Shown piece after piece: positions 25,601 to 33,613 of a stretch of 64,000 bases of DNA. Position numbers and translations under genes: made by a program. The stretch's first letter is position 1; the number at the start of each line of letters is the position of its first letter. The notes below the pieces were generated by a model, which ran no database searches, was not told the DNA's origin, and saw only the letters and a program-made list of their open reading frames with translations. This DNA comes from an uncultured Caryophanales bacterium (lineage in GTDB: Bacteria > Bacillota_I > Bacilli_A > RF39 > UBA660): the NCBI GenBank assembly GCA_947564265.1, contig CANOBK010000002.1, positions 62,001 to 126,000 of the forward strand, read 5' to 3'.

Positions 25601-26342
25601 CGTTGGTGTTACAAAATCTGGTAAAATTGAGTTAACCTATTTGCCAACAGATAATAGAGTAGAAAAAGATGTTATTGATGCCTTAGAAAAGGTAAAAGAG
25701 GAATATCAACAGAAAAGTAGAATAGAACAAGAACGAGAAAAAATAAGCAATGAAATTATAAGCAGGATCTATGACATAGAGGAAACAAAAGTAACACAAA
25801 TACTAGAAGAAATTAGTCAAGGGATTCCCTACGCCATCGATAAAGATTTCTATTATCATGGAGGAAGTTTAAAAGACATCGCTGGAATTTTAGGAAAAGG
25901 AGAAATTGATTGTAATTATAACTTAGGAAGAAGAAAAAATGGGGGTTCCAATGGAAATTACTACATTTGTGTTGCAAAAAATCTACAGATTCCTAATGGT
26001 AGTTTCAATGCTTATGTCAAAAATGATACTTCAATTATTTTACAAAAAAATCTTCCTGTTCTAGATAAAAATACACGAGAATTTAACTTTTTAAGTTCCT
26101 TCTTTGAGGAAGAAAAAAGAAAAAAATATAACTATGAGGATGAGTTTCAAGTCAAAGATAAAATTGAACTTCCCTATTTTGAAGGAATTTATGTTCCTGT
26201 GAAAACAAAAGAAGATTTAATCATGGTACGAAAAATCATTGATTTATTAGAAATTTTTCAAAGACAGTTACCAGTCATTAATAGTACCAGTAATACTCTA
26301 ATTGATCCACAATTAATTAAAACTTATGCTATACTAAAGTAA
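22665..26342 (+). CDS. 1225-residue multidomain protein with ART-like C-terminal motif
   Basis: The ATG at 22665 is spaced from AAGGAGG; the TTG at 22644 precedes that site. Residues about 1-700 are helical, low-complexity-like and charged, possibly a helical-repeat scaffold, with no signal peptide or membrane segment. A compact domain at about 745-860 has KINCCMEIGGKAEADLIHAV, AISWVWRNNQILCFDNIEV and TITLGRNPRDIP, reminiscent of GNAT-type folds. At about 1060-1110 the pattern YYHGGSLKDIAGILGKGEI followed by NGNYYICVAKN resembles the first strand and helix of ADP-ribosyltransferase-fold proteins of the DarT/KptA kind. These similarities are by eye. The next gene, an ankyrin/coiled-coil protein, follows by 19 bases, so the two form one operon. 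Function unknown; toxin, effector or nucleic-acid modifier are guesses. Confidence 0.6.
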   Translation: MEKNKRENTMEEQFNTLRSYDELSDFIEQHLPFSKEEISYLKHNLGRIIKNKNRIESDSSIIRFYLSIQKILPHSHHLISLLFQLDQEEVARSFIKEQKNNIIPILEYTFIQSVSIEEYHDYFEQDTNSSIQDIIFDNLGLENIVLYTEYSNKNVILAFIEELLPYLCIPNFSLEGNLSFLFQEEEELLQYGKEHYFQRKTPINILFQTVNDNSSILLYYLMKHIDEIEFEITGKERLNSIKEILRHPNIEAKKEVFKRKILDTITPSKEFIHPNVPRGIGIISFMQNILYLQEEAEKGNPYFESDLYQNCLKSLFYLYKFEIEESEQLKNKLEEYFKNKIIKDSLKETNPLKRKEDLLNTLSELLKINSKNELFTFLKIGIYLYQSNAYTMEQLDSYDSDDFFKLLKIMKEKWLIEEQMTLTSLILLGKEISFSGVKVLDDKNYAAVLDVVSKSSKEERESFLPLLQGILQLIEKYQENIPYKNTELQEKVFSLYKTWVTKKQKIEGVDQKKIEFIFHKIIQTGDLKTYLLNIDNLKKLVLAYKTIYLNIEENDFTMEQIEQLNSKQLNDIRRKVISLYKKEQIDPRRILESNKYIEKEINTLSLKLISYLDYELAKQILKDPDLTFPKLNSFLSGFKNPLKQIDGFKKCLRNQIHIFDLEEELLKNYYNWYCDLSTYLKKSATYYDIINYEGGTKEKIFEKACYFPICKNILEIKGGNNWKRNSYKTTYLWEQQLKRIRSTIPEVEGKIGKYRYQMVDLHDPELIFLPNKINCCMEIGGKAEADLIHAVTNPNGRLFAIYQGNEVKAISWVWRNNQILCFDNIEVKRGEETKEFGKIIKEILIQASNNLIEISRKSEPSREAIRTITLGRNPRDIPIELEKRNLLSNYQENMYKPKEEEKLYLIDSEKIQYIIGGSYSTEKEHDLTTVYLCPRKEAKKFEDLDNFYLDTMIESLYEKNGIKKKPNVYLLGYLGEDFFVGVTKSGKIELTYLPTDNRVEKDVIDALEKVKEEYQQKSRIEQEREKISNEIISRIYDIEETKVTQILEEISQGIPYAIDKDFYYHGGSLKDIAGILGKGEIDCNYNLGRRKNGGSNGNYYICVAKNLQIPNGSFNAYVKNDTSIILQKNLPVLDKNTREFNFLSSFFEEEKRKKYNYEDEFQVKDKIELPYFEGIYVPVKTKEDLIMVRKIIDLLEIFQRQLPVINSTSNTLIDPQLIKTYAILK

Positions 26343-26361
26343 AAAGAAAGAAGGTTATACC

Positions 26362-27969
26362 ATGAAAAATTTGCAAGAGACACTAACCAAATATTTAGAA
26401 AAGACATCGTTAGAAAACATTACAATTGAGAGTATTTTATCTACTTTTAAAGATGTCAATGTTCAAGATGAAGACACAAATCTTTATCTATCTCATGCCC
26501 TTGTAAATATGAAATACGAGGAAGATAAAGTATGTAAAATGCTTCAAATACTATTTGAAAATGGTCTTGATCCTAACAAAAAAGGATTTGCAGAATACAC
26601 CTTCTTACACATTGCACTCTATGGAGCAGAAACAGAAAAAAAAGAGACACTTCCCTATCCTCTTTCCTTCTTTGAACGAGTAATTCCTCTTGCCAAAAAA
26701 TATGGATTTGATGTAAATAGTAAAGACGAAGACGGTGATACTTTAATTCATACCGCTATTTATAGTGAAGACTATTTTGACCGTATCGAACCGCTCATTC
26801 GACTGTTAGGAAAAAATTTTGATTTATCTCAAAAAAACAAACAGAAAGAAACCATCTTAGATTCCTTGAATACTTCTATCGAAGAAGCAACCAATACAAA
26901 AAATAAATCCTGGTTACAACAATTAAAAAAAGAACAAAAATTAATTTCCTCTATCATAAAAGCAACAGAGGATCAAATTGTTATAATCCCAGAATACAAG
27001 AAAAAAAATGTAACAATTTCAGATTACTTAGATATCAATGCTTTTAAAAAATTGATTGGGGAACAGATTGAAAATCTAATTTCTAGTTTTGAAGCAGAAG
27101 AAGCCGAAAAAATAACGATGGAAGCCACAAGTAAAACCTGCAAAAAACTAAGAGAAAGAATTTCCATTAGTAAACTAACAGAAGAGGAAAAAGAAACTTT
27201 TTTGAAAAAATTAAAAGAAAGCCAAGAAAAAATAGTAGGAGTTATTCAAACAAAACTAGAAGAAAAAATAAATATGCTCACAATTGATTCTTCACTAAAA
27301 GAATGTGAAGAAATACAAGCAATCATTAGTCAAAGTTATCTTCCCATAGAAATAGTAGAGGAACTAGGAAACAGAGTAATTATATTAATAGAAAAAATTA
27401 ATCAACAGTTATTGATCAAACAATTAAAAGAAAGTGTTCAAAATATTGAAACAGTTAAAGATATAGAAGATTGTTTAAAAAGAGTGGAAGAAATTAAAAA
27501 TACGGATTTTAAACAAGAAATGATGGAAGAGTTAAATGGGAAACTACAAGAAGCAACAAAGAGATTAGAGCACTTAAAAGCTACATTTCGTTTTGTGAAA
27601 AATTTATTAATTTTAGATTCATCTTACTTTGGAAATACCAATTACAAAGAGGGAAAAAGAAGCATTTATAAAGATTTAGATTTAAAGCAGATAGAAGAAG
27701 AAGAAATTGAGGCCTTAGCTATTGGACAATTTGATCTCTACGAAGAAAGTCTCACTACCCTTTCAGAAGAAATAATTGATAAATTAAAAACAAGGTTTAC
27801 CTTGACTATTAGTAAGGAATTAGAAAAAGCAGAAACCATAGATCATTTAGTAGGAACTCATATTCTAAAAGAACTAGGTGACGAAATTAACAAAATGTTA
27901 GATTCAGACAGTATAAATCCAAATAACGGAAGCAAAAAAGGCATTCCAAAACAAAAAAAGAAAAAATAA
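26362..27969 (+). CDS. Ankyrin-repeat and coiled-coil protein (535 aa)
   Basis: Residues about 30-170 contain ankyrin repeats (GLDPNKKGFAEYTFLHIALY, then DVNSKDEDGDTLIHTAIYSE, then FDLSQKNKQKETILDSLNT). Residues about 190-500 are dominated by helical coiled coil with repeated KEIxxxI and EELxxKL-type heptads and an internally repeated pattern (TSKTCKKLRERISIS, DSSLKECEEIQAIIS, TVKDIEDCLKRVEEI). The tail is Lys-rich. No signal peptide. AGAAGG precedes the ATG. Ankyrin repeats mediate protein-protein binding, so it probably binds a partner, perhaps the product of the upstream gene. A bidirectional terminator follows. Confidence 0.7.
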   Translation: MKNLQETLTKYLEKTSLENITIESILSTFKDVNVQDEDTNLYLSHALVNMKYEEDKVCKMLQILFENGLDPNKKGFAEYTFLHIALYGAETEKKETLPYPLSFFERVIPLAKKYGFDVNSKDEDGDTLIHTAIYSEDYFDRIEPLIRLLGKNFDLSQKNKQKETILDSLNTSIEEATNTKNKSWLQQLKKEQKLISSIIKATEDQIVIIPEYKKKNVTISDYLDINAFKKLIGEQIENLISSFEAEEAEKITMEATSKTCKKLRERISISKLTEEEKETFLKKLKESQEKIVGVIQTKLEEKINMLTIDSSLKECEEIQAIISQSYLPIEIVEELGNRVIILIEKINQQLLIKQLKESVQNIETVKDIEDCLKRVEEIKNTDFKQEMMEELNGKLQEATKRLEHLKATFRFVKNLLILDSSYFGNTNYKEGKRSIYKDLDLKQIEEEEIEALAIGQFDLYEESLTTLSEEIIDKLKTRFTLTISKELEKAETIDHLVGTHILKELGDEINKMLDSDSINPNNGSKKGIPKQKKKK

Positions 27970-27971
27970 AT

Positions 27972-28010
27972 AAAAGATATCTACTTGTAACAGCAGATAT
28001 CTTTTATTTT
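27972..28010. terminator. Bidirectional terminator after the ankyrin gene
   Basis: AAAAGATATCT and AGATATCTTTT form an 11-bp stem with T-rich sequence on both sides. It lies over the end of nth. Confidence 0.8.
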
Positions 28011-28607
28011 ACAATTTTCACATTCTGGATGGATAGCCTTACAATGATATCTTCCAAAAAGAACCATTTGATGGTGTCTCCTACTCCAGTTTTTCTTCTG
28101 ATATAACTTCATGAGCTTTTCTTCTACTTCTAAAACAGAAGCATCCTTTTTAGCAAATCCTAACCTCTTGCTCACCCTCTCTACATGAGTATCTACTGCA
28201 ATCGCAGGATAATCATAAAGATTGGAAAGTACTACATTCACAGTCTTTCGTCCAACTCCAGGTAATGTAACGAGGTAATCAGGATCATTAGGAACTTTCC
28301 CCTCTTGCTCTGAAACCAAATGCTGGGCAATCCCAACTACAAACTGTGCCTTTTTTTGAAATGTACCGATTGGTACTAAAATTTGTGCTACATCATCGAC
28401 TGAAGCATTTGCTAATTCTTTTAAGGTTGGATATTTAGAAAACAAAATTGGCGTAACAGAATTGACTCTTTTATCGGTTGTTTGCGCGCTTAAAACAACG
28501 GCAATCAAAAGTTCATAATCTTTGGAATAATTTAACTCACAACGAGCATCTTGATATAATTCTTCCAAATAATTTTCAAAAGCAATCACTCGTTCTTTTT
28601 TTGTCAT
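27981..28607 (-). CDS. nth: Endonuclease III
   Basis: A 208-residue DNA glycosylase/AP lyase for oxidised pyrimidines. It has the helix-hairpin-helix LPGVGRKTVNVVLSN with the catalytic Lys, the Asp in VDTHVERVSKRLG, and a C-terminal [4Fe-4S] cluster loop C-x6-C-x2-C-x5-C (CKAIHPECENCKIKDIC). I prefer the ATG at 28607, which gives the usual N-terminal length. Earlier in-frame ATGs overlap the dnaD end. dnaD-nth adjacency is conserved in Bacilli. Confidence 0.96.
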   Translation of the reverse strand: MTKKERVIAFENYLEELYQDARCELNYSKDYELLIAVVLSAQTTDKRVNSVTPILFSKYPTLKELANASVDDVAQILVPIGTFQKKAQFVVGIAQHLVSEQEGKVPNDPDYLVTLPGVGRKTVNVVLSNLYDYPAIAVDTHVERVSKRLGFAKKDASVLEVEEKLMKLYQKKNWSRRHHQMVLFGRYHCKAIHPECENCKIKDICCYK

Positions 28608-28611
28608 CTTA

Positions 28612-29289
28612 CTACGATTCATCATCATCAAACCAGTCATAATCAAATAATTCTAATTTTTCTTTTTGTCTTTGTTCTTGTTGATACTTTTGTTTACTAA
28701 TCTCAACATCAGATACTGTTTTGTATCCTTTTTTGTTCCATTCATGTAAGATTTTATCCATATATCGAAGATTAGAAACTCCATTAAATACCGTTTCTTT
28801 CAGTGCTGCTAAAATTAATTCTTCAGAAAATCCATTTTCAACCCAAGAACCAATAATCTCTCGTTCAATCGAACTAATTGGTCTAGCAAACCCATCCGAA
28901 ACCTTATCATAGATTGACTTTTTCTCTTGCCTTTGAATCTTTTCTGTATCTACCAAATCCTCAATTAAAAATTGAGACATCTTCTCATAAAATGGTTTTA
29001 ATGAGATAAATTCTTCCATAATTCCTTTCTCATTCTTAGAAACAGTCATTTCAAGGAATCCTTCTTCCGTCAAGTGATCGACATAAACCATGACATCATT
29101 TAGAGAAAATTTCAAATCACTCGATAATTTAGCAGGATTAAAAATAAACTTCTCATCAAAATTAGAAAGATAAACCAAGAAAATAAACTCTTCCAAAGGT
29201 AAAGAGAACTTTTCTCGAAGTTGAAATAAATAAAGAGGAACTACAAAGCTTTTTAATTTAAAAAGATCCATAAATTTTTCTATCTTCAT
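28612..29289 (-). CDS. dnaD: DNA replication protein DnaD
   Basis: A 225-residue primosomal protein. The N-terminal winged-helix DDBH1 domain (LPLEEFIFLVYLSNF, SSDLKFSLNDVMVYVDHLTE) and C-terminal DDBH2 domain (SSIEREIIGSWVENGFSEEL, NLRYMDKILHEWNKKGYKT) are both present. It remodels DNA and helps load the replicative helicase with DnaB and DnaI. GGAGGG precedes the ATG. Upstream of nth, as in Bacillus. Confidence 0.92.
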   Translation of the reverse strand: MKIEKFMDLFKLKSFVVPLYLFQLREKFSLPLEEFIFLVYLSNFDEKFIFNPAKLSSDLKFSLNDVMVYVDHLTEEGFLEMTVSKNEKGIMEEFISLKPFYEKMSQFLIEDLVDTEKIQRQEKKSIYDKVSDGFARPISSIEREIIGSWVENGFSEELILAALKETVFNGVSNLRYMDKILHEWNKKGYKTVSDVEISKQKYQQEQRQKEKLELFDYDWFDDDES

Positions 29290-29377
29290 AAAAACCCTCC
29301 TCTTCTTGTATATTATACCAAAAAACAGAAAAATATCTACTGAAATTATAGAAAAGAATGAATCAAAAAAAAGAAAA

Positions 29378-30469
29378 CTAACGATAGAATTCTTTTATAT
29401 AAGAAATCAAAATATCCTTCTCATTCTTTAGTTCTAAATTTAAGATTTTCATTTCTAAGTCCTGCAAAATTTCTTTTAAATAAGGACCTGGTTCTTTTCC
29501 TAAAATATCACTAATCTCATTGCCATCCAAAGCAATATCGGTACGACATTTGATCGGTAAATTATTATATTGATAGGTTACATCTCTTTTGGATATCCCT
29601 TTAATATTCGCTGCGATACTATTAACGTAAAGACCATAAGTATATAAGGTATGATGATTTAAATTATTCATGGTTAAAGCCTTCCTAATATCACCAATCA
29701 ACTCTTGCTCGTTATTAGTAAAAGGATAATCATCTGGTACTTCTAATTGTGCCCAAATTCCAATTAAATCATCAAAGTTAGAAACTTTATCTAAATTAGA
29801 TAATTCTAATTCATAATCCAACCCTAATTCTAGTAAGAGGTCTACTCCTTCTTTCACATTGACACTAGTAAAAATTCGATCTAATTCTTCTTTTTTTCTC
29901 TGATAAGAAATCTCTTTGAGTAGTGATTTTGTCTTTATAATAGCATCTTTCACTTCATCACTTAGTTGAAACTGTAAAATCGTCGCAAAACGAACAGCAC
30001 GCAAAATTCTAAGCGCATCTTCTGAAAATTTTTCATAACTATTTCCGACAGTTTGAACCATCTTTTTTTCAATATCTTCTCTTCCGTTTAAGAGATCAAT
30101 TATTTCCCCATTTCGACCAATACAAAGAGTATTCATTAAAAAATCTCTTCTTTTTAAATCTTCCTGTAAATCATCAATAAATTCAATCTGTTCTGGTCTT
30201 CGATGATCTAAATAAGAATACTCCTTACGGAAAGTTGTAATTTCAAAACGAATATTCTTTAAAATAACGGTGATAGAGCCATAATCCTCCGTAGGAAGGC
30301 AAGCATCTTTAAAAATTTCACGAATATCTTTAGGACGAGCATTCGTACAAACGTCAATATCATTAGAGTCAATTCCAAGAATATAATCTCTTACAAATCC
30401 TCCAACAATATATGCATGAAACCCATTTTCTTCAATCTTTTCTAATAATTTTAAGGCAATCTCAAACAT
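29378..30469 (-). CDS. cca: CCA-adding enzyme (class II tRNA nucleotidyltransferase)
   Basis: A 363-residue polymerase-beta-type enzyme that repairs or adds the tRNA 3' CCA. The head has YIVGGFVRDYILG and the DSNDIDVCT carboxylates, the DLKRRDFLMNTL motif, and the neck FSEDALRILRAVRFATILQF. The C-terminal body is shorter than usual. One tRNA in this window has its CCA encoded, so the enzyme may act mainly in repair. It follows the rhodanese gene in the same direction by 11 bases. Confidence 0.93.
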   Translation of the reverse strand: MFEIALKLLEKIEENGFHAYIVGGFVRDYILGIDSNDIDVCTNARPKDIREIFKDACLPTEDYGSITVILKNIRFEITTFRKEYSYLDHRRPEQIEFIDDLQEDLKRRDFLMNTLCIGRNGEIIDLLNGREDIEKKMVQTVGNSYEKFSEDALRILRAVRFATILQFQLSDEVKDAIIKTKSLLKEISYQRKKEELDRIFTSVNVKEGVDLLLELGLDYELELSNLDKVSNFDDLIGIWAQLEVPDDYPFTNNEQELIGDIRKALTMNNLNHHTLYTYGLYVNSIAANIKGISKRDVTYQYNNLPIKCRTDIALDGNEISDILGKEPGPYLKEILQDLEMKILNLELKNEKDILISYIKEFYR

Positions 30470-30480
30470 AATATCCCCTT

Positions 30481-30873
30481 TTATTTTTCAATTTCGTAAT
30501 CCCAATCTTGGATACCACCTAAGTCAAACACCTGTTGATATCCGATTTCTAGTAATTCTTCCGCTGCTTGTTTACTACGATTTCCGCTTTGACAATAAAC
30601 AACTACTTTAGCATTCTTTGAAGGAACATATTCTGAAATTGTATCAATTGCATTTAAAGGTACATTAATAGCAGTCGGAATATGACCATAAGCATATTCC
30701 CCTGGTGTTCTTACATCAATGATATAAAAATTATCTTCCTGTTGATCTTCAATCTCTTGAAAGACTTCTTTTGAAGTAATTGTATGGTAATCATTAGAGT
30801 TTTCCAAATCTTCTTTCCTCCCACATCCGCTGATTAAACAAAGAATTAAACTTAAATATATGATTTTTTTCAT
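30481..30873 (-). CDS. Rhodanese-domain lipoprotein
   Basis: A 130-residue exported lipoprotein with the lipobox LISGC (Cys17) and a single rhodanese domain. DVRTPGEYAYGHIPTAINVP and the active-site loop CQSGNRS are intact, so the catalytic Cys is present. Such proteins transfer sulfane sulfur or carry persulfide outside the membrane; substrate unknown. TAGGTGAAATT precedes the ATG. Likely co-transcribed with cca. Confidence 0.92.
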   Translation of the reverse strand: MKKIIYLSLILCLISGCGRKEDLENSNDYHTITSKEVFQEIEDQQEDNFYIIDVRTPGEYAYGHIPTAINVPLNAIDTISEYVPSKNAKVVVYCQSGNRSKQAAEELLEIGYQQVFDLGGIQDWDYEIEK

Positions 30874-30962
30874 AATTTCACCTACTTTTATTTTATCATA
30901 GCTAATTCATTAATCAAATGAAACAAAGAATTTTATTTAGACTATACACTGTTTCTATACAT

Positions 30963-30985
30963 AAAAAAAAGCCTTTAATAGGCTT
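30963..30985 (-). terminator. Terminator of the HU gene
   Basis: AAGCCT and AGGCTT form a short hairpin followed on the minus strand by eight T's. Confidence 0.8.
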
Positions 30986-30994
30986 CTCCTTATA

Positions 30995-31267
30995 TTAGTT
31001 GATTGCTTCTTTAAGAGCAGAAGCAGCTTTAAATTTAGCTGAGTTACAAGCAGCAATTTTAACAGTTTCACCAGTTTGTGGGTTACGTCCTTCACGAGCA
31101 GCTCTTTTTCCTACTGAGAAAGTTCCGAATCCAGCTACAGGTACTTTTCCACCGTTAGCTAGTTCATCTTTGATAATATCCCATACTGCTTCAAATGCAC
31201 GAGTTGCATCTGCCTTTGTTAATCCTGTTTTTTCTGCTAAAGCTTCTACGAATTCTACTTTTTTCAT
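30995..31267 (-). CDS. hup: HU family DNA-binding protein
   Basis: A 90-residue nucleoid protein of canonical length. KVEFVEALAEKTGLTKADAT opens the dimerisation helices, GFGTFSVGKRAAREGRNPQT forms the beta-arm with the conserved RNPQTG, and AASALKEAIN is the C-terminal helix. ATGGAGG lies seven bases before the start. It bends DNA without strong sequence preference. Confidence 0.98.
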   Translation of the reverse strand: MKKVEFVEALAEKTGLTKADATRAFEAVWDIIKDELANGGKVPVAGFGTFSVGKRAAREGRNPQTGETVKIAACNSAKFKAASALKEAIN

Positions 31268-31445
31268 GTGTGTAAACCTCCATTTTTTTATTTAAGCAAT
31301 ATACTATGCTTACATATATAAAGTAGCATATTTCAAAATAAAAAACAAGCAGATTTATGAAAAAACGTAAGTTTTACAAGTCTTTTTTTAATTTTCCCTA
31401 TTTTTTATGGTATTATATAGTAAAAATAGAAAGGAAAATACCTGT

Positions 31446-33113
31446 ATGAAAAAAAATAAATTCAATATATTAGTCATTTTTATACTCTCAATTGTTGTTA
31501 TGGCTCCACTTTTATTAGGTCCGAGTAGTCTAGGACATGACACAGTCTTCCATGTAGCAAATATCGATTCCATGAAATTAGATTTAGATACAGGCTTTCT
31601 ACCGAATCGAATTTCCCAAACAATTGGAAATGGTTTTGGCTATGGTACTCATATTTTTTATCCAATGCTACCCCATGTTATAACTGCTTATGCTGCTAAA
31701 GTGACCGGTTTGTTTCATCTAAACACTCTATCAACTACTGTAATTATGTACGGACTTGTTACCTTTTTATCAGCAATAGCCATGTTTTTTCTTAGTCTAA
31801 AAATCACAAAGCAAAAGCCACTAGCACTTTTATCTAGCGTTATTTACTTATTTATGCCATATCGATTAGGAGACATTGTTGTTCGTTCTGCCTTTAATGA
31901 AGTATTTACATTCCTTTTTATGCCACTTGTATTACTGGGACTTCTTTATCTGATAGAAGGGGATAAGAAGAAATTCTATCTATTCTTTATTGGAGGTTGT
32001 ATTGGACTAATTTATTCTCACCTAGTAATTACGTTATACTTTGCACTTCTTATGATTCCTTTTGTTATTGTCTACCGAAAAGAAATATTTGAAAGGAATA
32101 ACTTTAAAGTCCTATTAACAGCAGTAATGATTATTATTTTAATTGCCCTTCCAGGACTCATTCCAATGATAGAACATAAACTTCATACAGAATATATGAT
32201 TTATGTAAAGAATTATATGACAAATATTGAATACATGAATGCTTTTAGCCATCATCTATCAGACTATGTAACCATTTTGAAAGACTACTCTTGGGATGTT
32301 CCCTTCTATATTAATTATATTGTCATCGCACTTTTATTCGCTAGAATCTATTTCTTTATAAAGGAGAAGAAAAAAAAGAAAGAAGAAATCTTTTTATGGA
32401 TTTTCACTTTTCTTGCCTTCTTTATTTCCCTCAAGATATTCCCATGGAAACTAGTTCCTGAATTCCTTTACTTTATTCAATTTCCATGGAGAATGGAGAC
32501 AATGCTTACGATTTCCATCAGTCTTCTCGCACCTCTTGCTATTTTAGGAGTGAAAGATAAGAAAAAAAGAAAAATATTTCTTATTACCATGCTTATCTTA
32601 ATTCCATGTACTGAATTACCTTTAATTAAAAAACTCACAAATGATGTCTATCGAATTGGAGAAATCATTCCTGAAAATGGTATGGGTCACTCAAAAGAAT
32701 ATTTGCCAAAAAAAGCATTTGATAATGAAATATATTATGAATATCGTGGTAATGATATTATGTTAGTTAATGGAACCGCTAGAATTATGGAAATCGAAAA
32801 TTCAAGTAAAAAAATTGAATTTGAATTAGAAACCGATAGTATAGAAACAATATTAGAGTTTCCTAGATTATACTACTTAGGATATCATTTAAAAACGAAG
32901 GATGGGAAAATTCTAGCCTTAGAAGAAAGTGAAAACGGATTCCTACAAGCAAGACTAGAAGGAAATGGAACTTATACACTCGTCTATGAAGGAACTACAT
33001 TAAACAAAATATCCAATTTATTATGCATCATAGGAATTGGTGGTTGGATCTACCTAATTATAACTACCACTCCAGACAAAAAGAAAAATCATCGGGACAA
33101 AAATCCACAATGA
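31446..33113 (+). CDS. Polytopic membrane protein, PTPS-related/GT-C-like
   Basis: A 555-residue membrane protein with about 10-11 transmembrane helices, then an extracytoplasmic domain and a final C-terminal helix. The first extracellular loop GPSSLGHDTVFHVANIDSMK and the GYGTHIFYPMLPHVITAYAA segment match the 6-pyruvoyl-tetrahydropterin-synthase-related membrane family (PF10131), which resembles GT-C glycosyltransferases. The Asp in GHD is the likely catalytic or metal residue. It probably transfers sugar from a lipid carrier to an envelope polymer, but the substrate is unknown. The ATG at 31446 is preferred over the frame start at 31407. Confidence 0.75.
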   Translation: MKKNKFNILVIFILSIVVMAPLLLGPSSLGHDTVFHVANIDSMKLDLDTGFLPNRISQTIGNGFGYGTHIFYPMLPHVITAYAAKVTGLFHLNTLSTTVIMYGLVTFLSAIAMFFLSLKITKQKPLALLSSVIYLFMPYRLGDIVVRSAFNEVFTFLFMPLVLLGLLYLIEGDKKKFYLFFIGGCIGLIYSHLVITLYFALLMIPFVIVYRKEIFERNNFKVLLTAVMIIILIALPGLIPMIEHKLHTEYMIYVKNYMTNIEYMNAFSHHLSDYVTILKDYSWDVPFYINYIVIALLFARIYFFIKEKKKKKEEIFLWIFTFLAFFISLKIFPWKLVPEFLYFIQFPWRMETMLTISISLLAPLAILGVKDKKKRKIFLITMLILIPCTELPLIKKLTNDVYRIGEIIPENGMGHSKEYLPKKAFDNEIYYEYRGNDIMLVNGTARIMEIENSSKKIEFELETDSIETILEFPRLYYLGYHLKTKDGKILALEESENGFLQARLEGNGTYTLVYEGTTLNKISNLLCIIGIGGWIYLIITTTPDKKKNHRDKNPQ

Positions 33114-33118
33114 TTTTT

Positions 33119-33544
33119 TTATTGTAACTTGAACTTTTTCGCACGATCGATCTCTTGTTGAGTCAAATGTAAGTAAGATTCTTCAGGTAAAAGTATTCCA
33201 AAATCAACCTCCAAAGAACTGTACTCACGAACTAGATCCCTAGCAATACATCCCTGAACAGGACTAATCCTTGCTAAATCAACTTCTCTTTGAACAGAAT
33301 CTGCAAAAATAGAAGCAACATCATTAGGATCCATTCCACAACGAAGTAATTCTAAAGCATCTAAGGCTAAAGTAAATTCAACATCACGATCTAGTTTTTT
33401 AGAAGAACAAGATGTAACAAGGTATTCCCATTGCCCATGTTTATTTGTCTCAATTAATTTTTTTCCTCTATGAATATAAATCCAATCCCTACGTGGATCA
33501 CGTTTCGGATTATATTCACTCGGATTTTCAGTCATCCATGGCAT
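33119..33544 (-). CDS. Hypothetical protein (141 aa)
   Basis: A soluble protein with a basic N-terminus (NPKRDPRRDWIYIHRGKK) and an acidic helical remainder (DVEFTLALDALELLRCGMDP, SVQREVDLARISPVQGCIAR). GAAAGGAG precedes the ATG. It lies downstream of spoIVA in the same direction, about 70 bases away. No family recognised. Confidence 0.55.
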   Translation of the reverse strand: MPWMTENPSEYNPKRDPRRDWIYIHRGKKLIETNKHGQWEYLVTSCSSKKLDRDVEFTLALDALELLRCGMDPNDVASIFADSVQREVDLARISPVQGCIARDLVREYSSLEVDFGILLPEESYLHLTQQEIDRAKKFKLQ

Positions 33545-33613
33545 AAAAAAACTCCTTTCGATAATATTAAACCATAAATAAGTTAAAAAAGAAACGAAAA
33601 ACTCGTCTCTTCT

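Noticed and set aside
30999..31295. 98-residue open frame antisense to the HU gene
   Set aside because: It is the complement of a highly conserved gene, has no ribosome site and no recognisable protein features.
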